Assembly (NCBI GenBank): GCA_030159075.1
Contig: BROG01000266.1
Span: 695,501 to 759,500 of the forward strand
DNA from: Atrina japonica
Lineage: Eukaryota > Mollusca > Bivalvia > Pterioida > Pinnidae
Direction of reading: 5' to 3'
DNA length: 64,000 nt
Shown here piece after piece: positions 1-12,635 of the stretch; the stretch's first letter is position 1; each line of letters starts with the position of its first letter. The translations under genes were made by a program, and so were the position numbers. The notes under the pieces were generated by a model. That model did not search any database. It was not told where the DNA came from and saw only the letters and a list, made by a program, of their open reading frames with translations.

Positions 1-410
1 TTATTTTGTCCTCTGCATTTGGTAGACAAATTTGAACGAAAATGGCACATTTAACCAGGGCCTAATTTTGATAATATTTTTGTTACTTTACATCCATAGA
101 TTACTTAGATATCAATAGTTTTATTTTTTTGTTTAGGAATTATGTCATAGATCCATTCATTATCTTTGTAGTAAACATCTAAATTATCTCACTAGAATCT
201 TACTCTCATGAAGAATAATGTATTTCTCATGAAATAATAAATAGATTGCAATGAAATTTCTACTAATTGAGTACCAAAACCTCAACGTTCTATAGATGAA
301 GTTTTGTTAAAATTGGATAGTAGACAAATTCTAGAAGAGTTATTGAAAAAACGCAAGTTTACTAAGGTTATGTAGATAAATTCTTTTATGGGGAATCACT
401 ATTGACCCAA
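1..410 (-). mobile_element. Truncated copy of a short DNA transposon (left edge of window)
   Basis: This stretch is the reverse complement, with divergence, of 9652-10046. Both contain the same succession of landmarks, from the segment reading 'cctctgcatttggta' to the one reading 'gggaatcactattgacc'. The inner end near 390-410 resembles the terminal motif of the other copy (TCAAAAGTG-TTCCCC). The outer end lies beyond the window. No coding capacity is visible, so I take it as a non-autonomous element. Confidence 0.6.
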
Positions 411-1010
411 GGCTGTAAATGTGACATTGAATAGAATCTGTAACATTGGGAATATACGTGTGACATTTTATCAACATCTGTGACATTGGGACTATACATG
501 TAACATTGTATCAACATCTGTGACATTGGGACTATACATGTAACATTGTATCAACATCTGTGACATTGTGAATATATGTGTGACATTTTATCAACATCTG
601 TGACAGTGGGACTATACATGTAACATTGTATCAACATCTGTGACATTGGGACTATACTTGTTACATTGTATCAACATCTGTGACATTGGGACTATACATG
701 TAACATTGTATCAGCATCTGTGACATTGGGACTATACATGTAACATTGTATCAACATCTGTGACATTGGGACTATACATGTAACATTGTATCAACATCTG
801 TGACATTGGGACTATACATGTAACATTGTATCAGCATCTGTGACATTGGGACTATACATGTAACATTGTATCAACATCTGTGACATTGGGACTATACATG
901 TAACATTGTATCAACATCTGTGACATTGGGACTATACTTGTTACATTGTATCAACATCTGTGACATTGGGTTTACATATGTGACAATGAATAGCATCTGT
1001 GACATTGGGT
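411..1010. repeat. 40-bp minisatellite, about 15 copies
   Basis: The unit is built of two related 20-bp halves, TGACATTGGGACTATACATG and TAACATTGTATCAACATCTG, both starting T(G/A)ACATTG. Copies are highly similar in the middle and more divergent at both edges, as expected for an array homogenised from its centre. The small reading frame across it is a by-product of the repeat. Confidence 0.9.
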
Positions 1011-1014
1011 ATAT

Positions 1015-2000
1015 ATTATACAAACACATGCTTGTTAGCCGCATGTTGTACATGTACATGTCATGAGGGTGACCTAAGCAGTTTTGCAATCAGGAGTATA
1101 TATATCGGTTTATACTGTATAAACATATGCCTGATAGCCGCATGTTGTATGTGTTGTGATAGTGACCTGCAATGAAGCAGTTTTGCAATCAGTAGATATC
1201 AGTTCATATTGTGCCCGTTAGTCTTGTGTTGTACATGTGGTACGTATGATTTATCTGTACTGTACCCCAGGATCACAAAGCATTCTTTGACATAAGTCAT
1301 ACTTTATATTCCGTGTTATGAGTCAGCATATGTGTTGTTTGGTGGCACCGCCACACATCCTGATAGTAGTATATATCATTGATATCGCATATACACATGC
1401 CTGTTTGTGTCACACTGTACTTGTGGTAAGGTTGACTTAGCTGTTGTGTTAAGTGAAGCTTATCTGTCTTTTGATGTACATGTTGTGAGGGTGGCTAGCT
1501 GTTATTGTGATAGATGTAGCCTTTTTGTCTTGTGATGTAAATATCGTGAGGGTGGTTAGCTGTTGTTATAATAGGTGTAGCTTATGGGTCTTGAAACTAA
1601 CATATCATGAGCATGGCCAAGATACTGTTGTGATAGGTGTAGCCTACAGGTCGTATGGCCTACATATTGTGAGGGTGGCCTAGATGCTGTTGTGATAGGT
1701 GTAGCCTATCTGTCTTGTGACATACATGTCGTGAGGGCGGCTTAGCTGTTTTTGTGATAGGTGTTGTTGTTAGTCTCATTTTGTACATGTTTTAAGAATG
1801 ACCTAGATATTTTATGATGGGGATATCATGTCTGTGTGTTCATCTTATGTTGTACATGTCTTGAGGGTGACAAAATTGTCTTTTGATAGGGGTATATATC
1901 AATTTATATTGTATATATTAAATCCTGTTAGTCTCGTGTTGTAAATACCATGGAGTTGACTTAGCTGTATTGTGATCAGAAGTATATATCAATTTGTATG
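1015..2000. repeat. Degenerate tandem repeat, period about 61 bp in its centre
   Basis: The phrase 'gtgagggtgg' recurs near 1484, 1545, 1605, 1668 and 1731, giving a period of 60-63 bp between about 1430 and 1760. Each unit also carries 'gtgataggtgtagcc'. Outside this core, related but more diverged and longer units ('gttgtacatgt...gacctag...caatcag') run from 1015 and up to about 2000. No gene is visible. Confidence 0.7.
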
Positions 2001-2980
2001 GACTCCCGTATTAGCTTATTTCACCATTATTTATGTCAATACTCTCACTCATTGATTTTGTATCATGTGACCACGTTATCATTGTTCCATATCGTTACAT
2101 TCTCATTTCATTTGTTTGTTTATATATCCACTGTTGTTAAGTTTGCCAAATTATGATTCAAAATGAGTTTGGTTCTATATCAACATGACACATGTTCATA
2201 GCATTATCAGTTAGGTATTGCGCAATCAGGAAATGCAATTTTGTTAGGTAATCTGAGTAACTAAATTGACCTATTGCAAGCTTTATCGGTAAATCTTTGT
2301 GTGTGTGTGTGTGTTTGTGAACTTTCAGACATTTTCAGACACATGCCCTTTCACTTTGCGTTGTGTGTAAGGTCGAAAATTTGATTCGTGTAAACAGATG
2401 TCTTTGATGATTACTTGATGCGTTGGCCTGAGCTGTATCATCTTACAACTACAAAATGTGTATTAAAATTGTAGAGTCTATAACTCAGCATTTACTTGTG
2501 TGGGTTTTCTATACTTTATATAAGGGAACATACAAAGTGTTCCAGATGGTATTTAGCTCTTTTTCACCTCCTGTGCATTACAATTGAGGTTACAAGTGGC
2601 CTTTTCCTGTGTACATTGTAACCAGATTCTCTCCACCACCATAAAAAAGTCTTAATATCATGATACTGAAATTTTAATGGTTTCCGACATTATATCACAA
2701 TGTATCTAAGGCTGTTCACACAGCAGCAATTATGTACAACACACCTACCCCTGAGAGCAAATTTGGAACCACGTTTCCACTGACTTGCCCCCTGATTTAG
2801 AAATTGCAATAGCTAATATTTTTTTTTATTTTTCTATATTTTAACTCCTGACATTTATTCATCAACAAAATTTTTTTCATTTGTCTTGTTATCATAATAT
2901 AGTATTTTTTTTATTGTACAGTGACCCATCTTTACAATAACCATGTTCATTCCTTTCAGTTTTGACGTATTGAATTTGCA
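2001..2980. other. Intergenic, no gene seen
   Basis: AT-rich sequence with frequent stops in all frames. It holds a short GT run near 2297-2313 and a fragment at about 2612-2650 ('attctctccaccaccat') resembling the 3' tail of the SINE family found at 39752. Confidence 0.5.
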
Positions 2981-3095
2981 GGGCCTCCGTGGCCGAGTGG
3001 TTAGGGCATCACGCTTTGAACTATGAAATCTTTGCATGTTCATGCCCTGCTGGAACCTAAGCTGATTTTTGTCAGAACATTTGCAATCTGACTAT
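2981..3095 (+). mobile_element. tRNA-derived SINE fragment (5' head)
   Basis: Starts GGGCCTCCGTGGCCGAGTGG, which contains a pol III A-box-like segment (TGGCCGAGTGG). The following 'gcatcacgctttgaactatgaa' and 'ctggaacctaagctga' match the copies at 9488 and 39752. The B box is decayed here ('gttcatgccctgc' where the copy at 39752 has 'gttcgggccccgc'). It is a SINE relic and not a working tRNA gene. It ends just before a MITE. Confidence 0.7.
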
Positions 3096-3100
3096 AGTGT

Positions 3101-3191
3101 TTAACTCTTTCATCCCAGAAGACACAATTGGACTGGCCTGGGTCATTGATTTACAGAAGAGTCCATTGTTTTTCAGGGGTTGATGAGTTAA
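3101..3191. mobile_element. Short MITE with TTAAC...GTTAA ends
   Basis: The left end TTAACTCTTTCATCCC pairs imperfectly with the right end GGGGTTGATGAGTTAA. Two similar elements occur at 12550-12635 and about 56880-56963. About 90 bp long and non-coding. Confidence 0.5.
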
Positions 3192-3722
3192 TTAAATTTA
3201 TATTTTCTACAAATGTTATGTGAAGGAATAGAATCCATGAAACATGCATAATTCTTTTTGTTTTTCATATTTGTATATTAATGTAATACTTAGAATTAAA
3301 ACAAACACTGATTCGCATTACATAATTACCTTGTGTAAAGGTCTTTTTATATTTTTGATAAATTTGTCAGTTTTGATTTTGTTTATTATCCGTCGAGTCA
3401 TCTAACCATCCATTTAGTCTCGGAGTTGTGTCTTTTGACAATACATATCGGTTAGAAATGAAATGAACAGTGTATTTATAATTAATTCTCTTAAGGTAGA
3501 AAATACTTCAGAATAAGTCCTTTTCTTTGACAGTTTTAAGTCAATGACAGTTAGACAATAAGTTTCACAATAGAGTGGATAGTAAAGATCTAGTAAGACA
3601 ATGGGAATTTTCTGGTTATTTTAATGAAACGTCTTCCTCAGTAGACACTAGGCGAACAGGTAATTTGTCAAGTATAAAGTTGAGGGGGGATCGAGGCAAA
3701 ACTACTTAGTTATTTTTAAATA

Positions 3723-3883
3723 CAGTGGAACCTTGCTAATAATACCACCTAACTGACTGTCTGAGAGTGGACTGATTAGCAAAGTGAGAACCTGCACTTT
3801 GATATTTGCTAGGACATTTTCAAAACACTGAGTTCTTGCAGTCTGAAAGTGAGGTGAGGTGGTCTTTGAGGAAGGTTCCACTG
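3723..3883. mobile_element. 161-bp MITE flanked by TA, Tc1/mariner-like
   Basis: Inverted ends CAGTGGAACCTTG and AAGGTTCCACTG are immediately flanked by TA on both sides. TA duplication is the hallmark of Tc1/mariner insertion. The interior is non-coding. A diverged sister lies at 4180-4339. Confidence 0.8.
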
Positions 3884-4179
3884 TATTTTAGCTATAAGCA
3901 GTAACATTTAGAGGGTGATTTGGATAGATCTTCTGAACTCCATAGATTTCTTGTTCACTTTGTTTAACTTTCTTGATAATTTATGATCAGCATTTTATAA
4001 AAATGATATGAATCAGATGAATTATGGCAGCAGAATTCGAAATCATGTGTTCAATATTTGCAAAAGAGGTGACCTGCTTTATGTCCTTGCCAAGGTTAAA
4101 ACTTGCCATACTGTTTTTGTATACCAAACATATCTCATTAACAGTAAGACTTTAATATTGTGTAATTTTGTTTCAGTTA

Positions 4180-4339
4180 CAGTGGAACCTCAGTTTTAAG
4201 ACCACCAACTAACTGACTCCTTTGTGAAAAAGTCTCCTAAGTAAGGATCTGTACTTATTAATGAAGAGATTGAAAACTTATGATGAAAAATGCGAGGTGG
4301 TCTCCTAAGGAAGGTGGTCTTTAGGCCAGGTTCCACTCC
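4180..4339. mobile_element. Second copy of the TA-flanked MITE
   Basis: Left end CAGTGGAACCT is preceded by TA. The right end reads CCAGGTTCCACTCCA, a mutated version of the family terminus. Internal 'gaggtggtct' phrases are shared with 3723-3883. Confidence 0.7.
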
Positions 4340-4932
4340 ATTATTTTTTTGTCATACGGTGCAATACTTTTAATATGTCAGAAATCAATGCCAAAAGCAA
4401 TGTGTTCTATATCAGTTTTTGTAATTTTGTTCATTGTTATTGTTACTTAGAGGTTTAAATCTATGAAAATAACCTCTTATTTGTAATACATGAATATAGG
4501 TGCTTAGATGTTTTTTTTTTTATTATTGTAAAGAAAAAAAAGTAACACATTTGTAGGAAGGCTGCCAAGTGGAAGCAACTCAAAATGATGCTGACGTTTT
4601 ACATGTTGTAGGATGTAGAGGCTTTAACATTGTAATCCAGGATTTCCAGGGGAGACAACTGATAATTTTCCAGTGACATTGGATTAAGTGATACATGTAG
4701 CTGTATTATTATTTGACTAAATATTTATAGAGACTGATTAAGTTTGGAAACTTGAAACATTCCTATGAGCAGTCCCACATGATCACTATTTCTGCTTTAC
4801 ATGAGAGACTTTTCCAGTGACATTCATAAAGTAAATTAATTCACTAACGACTGTCTATAAAAGTTTCTCAAAGGGAGCTAACTTGGGATGTTTTGTTGAT
4901 ATATAAAGTTGTTCAAAAACCTTTACGAGATG

Positions 4933-4934
<2 letters not shown>

Positions 4935-5002
<68 letters not shown>
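4935..5002. repeat. (AT)n microsatellite
   Basis: An uninterrupted AT dinucleotide run. Confidence 0.95.
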
Positions 5003-5004
<2 letters not shown>

Positions 5005-7196
5005 ATGTATTTTTGGCATTCATGATGGACAATTTAGACAGGTGCCTGTGGTATTGGAGAGATCCATGGGGAATTTTGACATTATCAATCTAATGAGAAA
5101 AATGATTGTGTTTCCAATATTTCTTGCCAAGCATTTCAGAGCATTTTCGTGACCTAGTTTGTCATTTCCAGTGGGAAACAAGAACCAGTCGTTATCTTTG
5201 GCTGTGTCTTTTTCTTGCAATGTCATAATGAATTAAATGTTGATGTTAGATGCTATGTGTGTTTTAATTTCATTGGTTGTGATGGGCTTTATGTTCTAAC
5301 TCACCAATCTCTCTATTCTTGTTTGTTTGTACATTAAGGTATGTAATAGTCATGAGTTGGAGTCTGATAACATTAGTACATTTTCCAGAAGATTTTGTCA
5401 GCTTTCCATAATGTACTTTAGAAGAACAGTGGTTACTTAGTAAATCCTACTTGAAATTCAGGTAGAGCCTTATTTCAACACTGACTTTGCAAAATAATAA
5501 AAAATGGATAAGAGTGTTCACTTGGTTTACTTGTAAGACTAATATTCAACTTTGATTACATTGTACTGGATTCTTAGTTTGGAGTAATTTCTACCATCTG
5601 TGTTCATTTTCAGCTCGCCCTCTGATTTCTGTAAACTACATCCTAGCTTTTTTTAAGAAGTGATCTTTCTCAGCCTATTGTATGTGTGTTTGAGGTCAAG
5701 ATTTTATTTCTTATAAACTAACACCTTTGGTACTCACATGATGAGTTGAACATATGTACATCAGCTTAAAATGACAAATATAACAAAATACATGTAACAT
5801 GTTATTCCATATTTCCTGAGTTTTTATATGATTTGTATACGGAACTCACAAATCGCCTTAGACTAGATATATCTTTTTTTTTTATCCCTTGCATCTTTAT
5901 ATGGGAATGTAGTTTTGAAAACAATGCAATGAATGATTTTTTTCAGATAAAAAAATGTATGATAGAAAAAATAAAACATGAAAGTGGTGAACGAGCATGG
6001 TGTATAATTTAGTATTTTACATAGTGTATAAAGAGTTCTAGAGACTTGTGCAATGTCACTGAGGTGCTTGTAATATGTAGCAATCCCAGAATACACTTTA
6101 ACTTCTTAGTCTTCCTGTATTACAATTTTTGTATTCAATGTCATATATAGCTATTGAAGTGTAAAACATGTGTTCAATTTTTATAATATACAATTTAATA
6201 CATAAACATTGTGTATTTGATGTAACAACTATTTTAAGACCATGCGTATGGGACATGCTTGTATGTATAACTATAAACAGCAATCAGAATTGTACAACTT
6301 AAACAGTTTTTTGTTTATCAAACTTCATTATGGAAGAAATATGGCTAATCTTAATATTCTGAATCTGGTTATATGAAATGTACATCCATGTCAATTATCA
6401 GATAAATAAAGGCCTTTTTTATGTTACATAAGTAAACATTTATAGCCATTTCCCATATAACTGCAGCCCTGTAACTTTTGATTAAAAATGATACAATTTC
6501 TTAATATTGCCACAAGAACTGGCTATTCCAATTAACGTAGATGTACTCCTTATTTACATTTGTATCATTTCTATTGACAATACTATATTTGAAACTGATT
6601 CAGATTCGTGTACCGTTCATAATACCACTATGCAATCACTTTTCTTTACTTTTAGTACTTCATATAGAGATGTTATATGAAAATGGACTTTCACATTGAT
6701 TGAGCTTAAGCCTTAAAAGTGCTTTTTCTAAGGATCGCCTGAATAGTGATAAAATTCTATTTTCCTTTAAATGATTTTTTTATTACTTTATCAGCTGCAA
6801 TGACATCGACAAAAACAATTTAATAAGTAAAAAAAGTGTATAAATTCACATTCTTTTTAGATTTTGTATACCTGGATATTTTCGATGCCGTTTTATTTTG
6901 GCGCTTGGATGAGAGGGCCGATTTAAAATGAAAGCGATGTTTTCAGGCTGAATAGTTGAAGCAAGTTGCACGTGTCATCTATGAGACTTTAGTGATGTAG
7001 TAACAGTGCGAAAATAACTATTGGCGAAAATTTCAAGCGATACAGTAGTTAATATAACACCCTTAATGCCTCGTAGACAGTATAGCTTAGATCACCATTC
7101 ATCTTAATTAGGGTTGCAATTGTTAAATATGCAATTAAAGATATTATGGTATATAAAACTAGAAATAGCATTCTGAGATTCGTTGAAAAAACACTT
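5003..7196. other. Intergenic, no gene seen
   Basis: AT-rich sequence whose open frames are all below about 80 codons and show no recognisable domain or splice-linked exon. Near 6870-6960 ('gtatacctggatattttcg') there is a weak match to the MITE ends seen at 54080. Confidence 0.5.
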
Positions 7197-7282
7197 TCAA
7201 GTTCTCAGTAAAATCGGACCGTATATGAGCCACTGGCTGTCAAGTTCTCAGTAAAATCGGACCGTATATGAGCCAGTGGCTG
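7197..7282. repeat. Recent 43-bp tandem duplication
   Basis: Two adjacent 43-bp units, 7197-7239 and 7240-7282, differ at one base (GAGCCACTGG versus GAGCCAGTGG). The second version makes CCAGTGG, close to its own complement. Confidence 0.9.
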
Positions 7283-8689
7283 TCAATATATGGTCCTTGA
7301 GACAGTTTTTTGGAGAGTGATTTTTATGTGTTCAGAAGCTTGAAAATATTTGAAATTGAAAATATGAGAATGAGCGCAGACAAGAGCAACTCTTTTTGTT
7401 TCCAGCACGAAAAATCTACAAAATCAGATACATTACGTTAGAAGGAATTCCTTGTTTTCTCTCGTTTAATTGGTTATGTCTCTTGCTCAGTTATATATTC
7501 TCATCGGAAAATCATGGGATAAATCAGTTGAAAGGATCCACATATTTTTCATATCAAACGAAATTTACATACGTAGATTTGTTCAAACGAAAATTTTGAT
7601 ATTATTGAATACTGTACTGTCGAAGCATTCTAATCAATGGCCACCTCAAAGTCTTCACTTGTTCCAAAAAAAGCTGCCAAAATATTTTACCGCTGTGTTT
7701 ATTATTGTTCAGTGCAGAAAATGTGTCAAATGTTGAATAATTATGAGTAATCGCTTGTATATATTTTTTTTTGTGATATAAGATCCAGGGACATTTGATT
7801 ATAGTGATATTAAGACCATGTATTTATGTTTATCGTTTGTATATCATTATTATTTAAATTAAAGATCATTTTTATGTGTTAATAACGTTTTTATCTTTCA
7901 TGATGGTTGTAATCCATATTATATATTCACCAGACCATTTCTGTAGTTCTATTTTTTCTGGTGGCTCCGCTAGAGGGATAATTGTAGCTAGAGTCCTCTT
8001 TAGGTCACCAGGATAAAAGTCGGAGAGCTAATGACATACCCCCGGCGTCATTGTCATCTGTAGACAAAACTTTAATCTGGCCCGTATCTTTTCAAGTGCA
8101 AGGGTTTGATATTTTAAATTTAAAATCCTTGTGACCAGAGCTTTCATTTGACTTTTGATCTGGTGACCTTTACCATGGACTCTGACCTACTTTTCAAGAA
8201 CCTTAGCTTGAGCTGAAGGAATCAAAATATTTACCATTCCTTAAAACCTGACAGCAGTGGGTCAAATACCTATTTTAAAAAACGTTTGTCATACGAAGTG
8301 GGGGTATGAGACTCCTGAGGTCCTGTGTAACGATGGATGTGGCATGCTGCAGGACCTCACTGCAATCACCTAAGTCCACAGCAGAAATTTTACTGTAAAA
8401 CAAATTATTGTTTGGCATACGTACTACGTAGTGAAATGAAACTTGGGGTTTCTGTGCCAGGGTGGTGTTGTATGTTGTGTAAATTCTTATTGGGACTTTA
8501 ATAAGTAAAAGGGAGCTGTACCAGTGGATAATCTTATTCCAAGTCCATTATAACACGACACATTGGATATTCAAATGGTCTTAATATGACAAACAATTGC
8601 AAATCCCAAACGGGTTAGACCAGGTGTCTGGAAGGAAATTGTTTAAATTTCTGTGGGTTTGTGTGGAAAGATGCATCAGTGAGACTTAA

Positions 8690-8695
<6 letters not shown>
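7283..8695. other. Intergenic, no gene seen
   Basis: Two overlapping short frames around 7396-7736 lack any motif, are AT-driven in composition and have no partner exons. I see no supported gene. The stretch at 7960-8400 is more balanced in base composition and may be an old interspersed repeat, but no second copy was identified here. Confidence 0.45.

Positions 8696-8722
<27 letters not shown>
8696..8722. repeat. (GT)n microsatellite
   Basis: A run of GT dinucleotides. Confidence 0.9.
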
Positions 8723-8725
<3 letters not shown>

Positions 8726-9487
8726 GTTGGTGATAATTATGTGTATACGTCTTATTCATAAAGAAACTTAGGTCTTTGACTTACACTTAAGTGCAACTGT
8801 AAGAGTACGCCCATATTCACAAAGAAACGTACACTTACAAATATGGTGCACAAATACTGAAAAATTCCCTTAATTTGGTCACATGACCGACCTGCACGTA
8901 TCTTATTACCTATTATCATGATCGTCATGTTCTCCTCGTGAATTTGTGGTTTTTCACAGAATTTATGACAAAATACTTTAATCATAGCGTTATGCAACAT
9001 ATATGAGTAAAGTCACGTATCATTAAGGTTACAAGAGTTTTTTTTTAAAATTGTTTACACATCAACTTCATGAATGTAAGTAAATCATTTCAGAAACTTG
9101 TTTGACGATAGATGAACTCCCATATGAATGTTTGTATGTTCTGTTTTTATTTAAGTTCGTGAAAAATTATTTACATCTGCTTATCCATCTAAAACATCAA
9201 ATATTTGTTGTTTGTTTCATAATAGAAATGTTTGAGGAAATATAAACAAATAAAAATAAGCAGGTTACTGTAAATTATATAACTATAAAAACCTCAGTAT
9301 TACAAAAGTTTGGTTAAGACCTTCAATTAGGAAGAAATTTGTCTTTGTTTGATTATTTCACATCTTTCTCCTTTTTTGCAAAATGTTAAAAAGTTGTTTT
9401 TGCATAATTTGTGTCCCTCTGGACATCTAGATAAATGCCTGTAGATAGTTCGTCACTTCCAGTATATTAATATCCAACAAAATATAG
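8723..9487. other. Intergenic, no gene seen
   Basis: No supported coding or RNA feature. A short phrase just upstream at about 8590-8630 ('gaccaggtgtctggaaggaa') is also found near 25255 and marks another unnamed repeat. Confidence 0.4.
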
Positions 9488-10268
9488 GGGTTCATTAATT
9501 AGAGCATCTCGCTTTGAACCATGAAGTATCTCACTCCTGGTCAGCATAGGTTCGGACCCCGCTGGAACCTAAGCTGAATTTTGTGACAAAGTTTGCCAGT
9601 TTACTTGCAGAAGGTCGGTGATCTCTTCCCGTGTACAGAGTCGGGTTAAAAGTGATTCCCCCAAAATGAATTTATCTATATAACCTTAGTAAATATGCGT
9701 TTTTCAATAACTCTTCTAGAATTTGTCAATCATCCAATTTTAACAAAACTTCATCCACAGGACGTTGATGTTTTGGTAAAAATGCCATTTCAATCTATTT
9801 ATCGTTTCAGGAGAAATCCATTATTTTTTATGAGAGTAAAATTCTAGCGAGATCATTTAGATGTTTATTACAAAGATAATGAACGGATCTGTGACGTAAT
9901 TCAAAAACACCAAATTAAGACTATCGATACCTAAGTAATCTATGGATGTAAACTAACAAATATGTTATAAAAATTAGGCCCAGATTTCCAGGGTTAAACG
10001 TGCCATTTTCTTCAATTTTGGATGTGTACCAAATGCAGAGGACAAAATAAAAATATAGTTAAATTCATTAATGGAGAAACACTTTTGACCTATTACTGTA
10101 CATTAATGGGGAAACACTTTTGACCTATTACTGTACATTAATGGGGAAATACTTTTGACTTGTTACTGTACATTGTAACGATATTCTCTCCTCCATCATT
10201 AAAACTGGCCACAAAATATATAACTGAACAATTGTTGAGCGTAGCGTAAAACACTTCAAAATTCAAAT
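9488..10268 (+). mobile_element. tRNA-derived SINE split by a transposon insertion
   Basis: The head at 9488-9651 has the B-box-like phrase GGTTCGGACCCCGCTGGAAC and the shared SINE body. The tail at 10171-10268 has 'attctctcctccatcatta' and 'tataactgaacaattgttgag', as in the intact copy at 39752-39998. In that copy head and tail are contiguous. Here they are separated by the element at 9652-10170. Confidence 0.7.
9652..10170 (+). mobile_element. Non-autonomous DNA transposon inserted in a SINE
   Basis: About 520 bp bounded by AAAAGTGATTCCCCC on the left and GGGGAAATACTTTTGACTTG on the right, which are near-complements (consensus TCAAAAGTG-TTCCCC). The right end is expanded into three 35-bp tandem units (10066-10100, 10101-10135, 10136-10170). 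It has no open frame of note. An inverted, window-truncated copy occupies 1-410. Confidence 0.65.
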
Positions 10269-10689
10269 TCCGACAAAATAATTCAACCATAGCGTTACGT
10301 AACACAGAAATCCATATGCGAAAGGTCACGTGTCATAACTGTGATGGGTCATAAAGCTGACCGAACAAGGAAGATAAAAGTTTAATGACTTAAATTTTAA
10401 AAATTCAGGCAATGGTAATCGGTGCACGTATTTCGTCATCTTTTTATCGTTGTAAAACCAAATAGGTTGTAGTCATTTCATTTTGATATTGTATTGTAAA
10501 ACAAAACTTTTATGAGTTAATGTATATAAAATGTGTACTTTAGAGACGTTCTCTATGCTTGATTATTTTATTACTCTACACAAATTGAAATGTTAATTGA
10601 TAGCTATTGATATCACCAAATAAGTCAACGTTAGATTATTATAAAGTGCATTAGCGTTGTTTTCCAAAAAGGACTATTTCGTTTTTGCC
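10269..10689. other. Intergenic, no gene seen
   Basis: AT-rich, without recognisable features. Confidence 0.4.
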
Positions 10690-11335
10690 ACTGAGTCCCC
10701 TCTTGTATACATAAACCCAGTACCTCGTATTTCGGTAACAGTCGAATATTCTATATCAAAGTAATAATTCGCTTAAATACAATCATTCAAATTCTAAACT
10801 TCTCGAAAGCTAATGTATTCATTTTATATTATCTACTCTTAGACGGATTTAGCAAAAGATTTAAATTTATTATTTGACCTTTTATGATACCTTATTTTTG
10901 TCGAAAATATACATTTATATTAAATTCGAGCTCAACTGGTGAAGCCTTTTTGACAGAATGGATCGTCTTGAGTGTTTGGTTTGGCCTCATTTGCAAAACT
11001 AACACTTTGGAATTGTTAATAATATTTACTGTTAAGATATAAAAAAATCTCAGATACCAAGTATAAATCAATAGAAAGTCCAGGACATAGATACAAATCC
11101 GGTAAAAATGGACAAACATGGACCTCTGGAAACCAAGAGGTGAGATCAGGTGCCATGGAGGAGTAAGATTGATGTTCAATAACAAATACGTTATCGTACA
11201 TCAATCTAAATCATATAAGAAGAAAACAAATTTGGAGAAAAAACACAGCTACTGCCCCTTTGATATTGTTGAATGTATGTTTATGTACTAGGTTTATGTA
11301 AACCTTCGGGGACTCAACTGGTCCACCAGCAGTGG
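10690..11335. mobile_element. Element with inverted ends, carrying a nested R1 repeat
   Basis: The left end has 'gagtcccctcttgtatacat' and 'aaacccagtacctcg'. The right end at about 11284-11330 has the complement of the same phrases ('gtactaggtttatg...ggggactcaactgg'). Related sequence appears at 42440-42790, 45930-46060 and 57733-57870. A copy of family R1 (11034-11168, minus) sits inside it. Confidence 0.5.
11034..11168 (-). repeat. Interspersed repeat, family R1
   Basis: Family R1 is recognised on its forward strand by successive phrases 'cctccatggcacctgatccc', 'agaggtccgtgtttgtcca', 'caccagatttgtatctat', 'cctggacatcctgaagattt' and 'actttggtatctgagat'. This copy is reversed and well preserved. 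I cannot assign it to a named family; a non-autonomous transposon is most likely. Confidence 0.75.
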
Positions 11336-12167
11336 CAACGACCTAGTGGTTATAAATATTATAAACATAATACCAAAGTTAAATCCATTAGTATATAAGC
11401 ATTGTATTGTGGGTTTTTTGTCAGGGGGAGTAAAAGTAACAGCATGATCAGACTACACTTGACGTGCAAACATGAATTTCATTTCCATCAATGGATGTGA
11501 GCGTTCAGATCGTGCATATTAGATCAACTACACTAATATGCAAAAAATATCGATTGTGCCTAATCTATACCTTCGCTACAATACTCTCACCGTTATAACC
11601 TTTGTTTTGATATACAGTGACGTGCCAAAATTGATGCAACTTTTTATTTTTCTTTGTTTATTTCATATAGATTCACAATTTTTCAAAACATTCATGGAAA
11701 GTCATTTCTAAAACAAATGTGACAAAACCTAAACCATAAAGCTCAAAATGTCAAAGAATTTCATTGTTTATTTGCTTGTAATGTTTAGATATTCTATTTT
11801 CAAGATTCTGCAATTTTCTTTTTGTCACCATTCCCAATTCACACATGTAAAAAAAGACATTAAGACAAGAACGCATCTTTTCGTTGAACATTGACTGACT
11901 CTAGGCGTTCTTCACTTCTGTATATAATGTGACACTGAATATTTATGTTGAAAATTCTCGTCCACAGGTAGTCAAATAGTAAGGTAGACAATTTATTTTC
12001 TCGTGAAAATAATGGTTTTAGTAATAATTTGATGAGTTTTGAAAATAACGACGGAAGGAGTTCCTTATGCCAGTCTCACCAAAAAATTCTTAAAATCCCG
12101 ATGAACAAACATTGCTGAATACTGTATAAAGTAAGGTACGACTTCTTACCAATTAAATTTATCAAAT
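11336..12167. other. Intergenic, no gene seen
   Basis: AT-rich, no supported feature. Confidence 0.4.
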
Positions 12168-12320
12168 ATAAAAATCTCACATACCAAGATATAAATCTTC
12201 AGAATGTCCAGGATATATATACAAATCTAGTGAATATTGGACAAACACGGACCTGTGGAAATCCAGAGGTAGTATCGTGGAGGAATATGCATCCCCTATT
12301 GGCCGGTCACAGGTCAGATA
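12168..12320 (-). repeat. Interspersed repeat, family R1
   Basis: Reversed R1 copy ('tctcacataccaagatataa' through 'gacaaacacggacctgtgga' to 'ggccggtcac'). Confidence 0.7.
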
Positions 12321-12549
12321 TTGAAATAAAATAAACGAATAACTCCTATTTTTCTTAAATGTGGGCTGCTGTACAGAATTGCTAATAATTGTTGTAATAT
12401 ACTACGGGTTACCATTGCAGAAGCTGATGTTATTTTAAGTTACTCCTGATCCATCCCCGAATTTAAAAAAACACGATAGTGTCAGGAGAGAGAGAGAGAA
12501 AAATGTGAAATTTACAACAAGCGAAACTAAATCCCTATACAGTATTCCA

Positions 12550-12635
12550 TTAACCCTTTAAACCCTACAGGTCATAATAGACTGGTCTAAACAATAGAAA
12601 ATATCATACTAGATACTTAGGGTTGAAAGGGTTAA
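12550..12635. mobile_element. Short MITE with TTAACCCTTT ends
   Basis: TTAACCCTTTAAACCCTA at the left and TAGGGTTGAAAGGGTTAA at the right form a near-perfect inverted repeat around a ~50-bp centre. Confidence 0.75.

Noticed and set aside
2981..3095. A functional tRNA gene (A-box-like sequence)
   Set aside because: The B box is decayed, no cloverleaf closes, and the same body occurs in two other SINE copies.
1..10046. The ~400-bp inverted match between 1-410 and 9652-10046 as terminal repeats of one 10-kb element
   Set aside because: The right copy has its own inverted ends and is inserted in a SINE, so it is a short transposon. The interior between the copies has no transposon genes. Two independent inverted copies explain the data.
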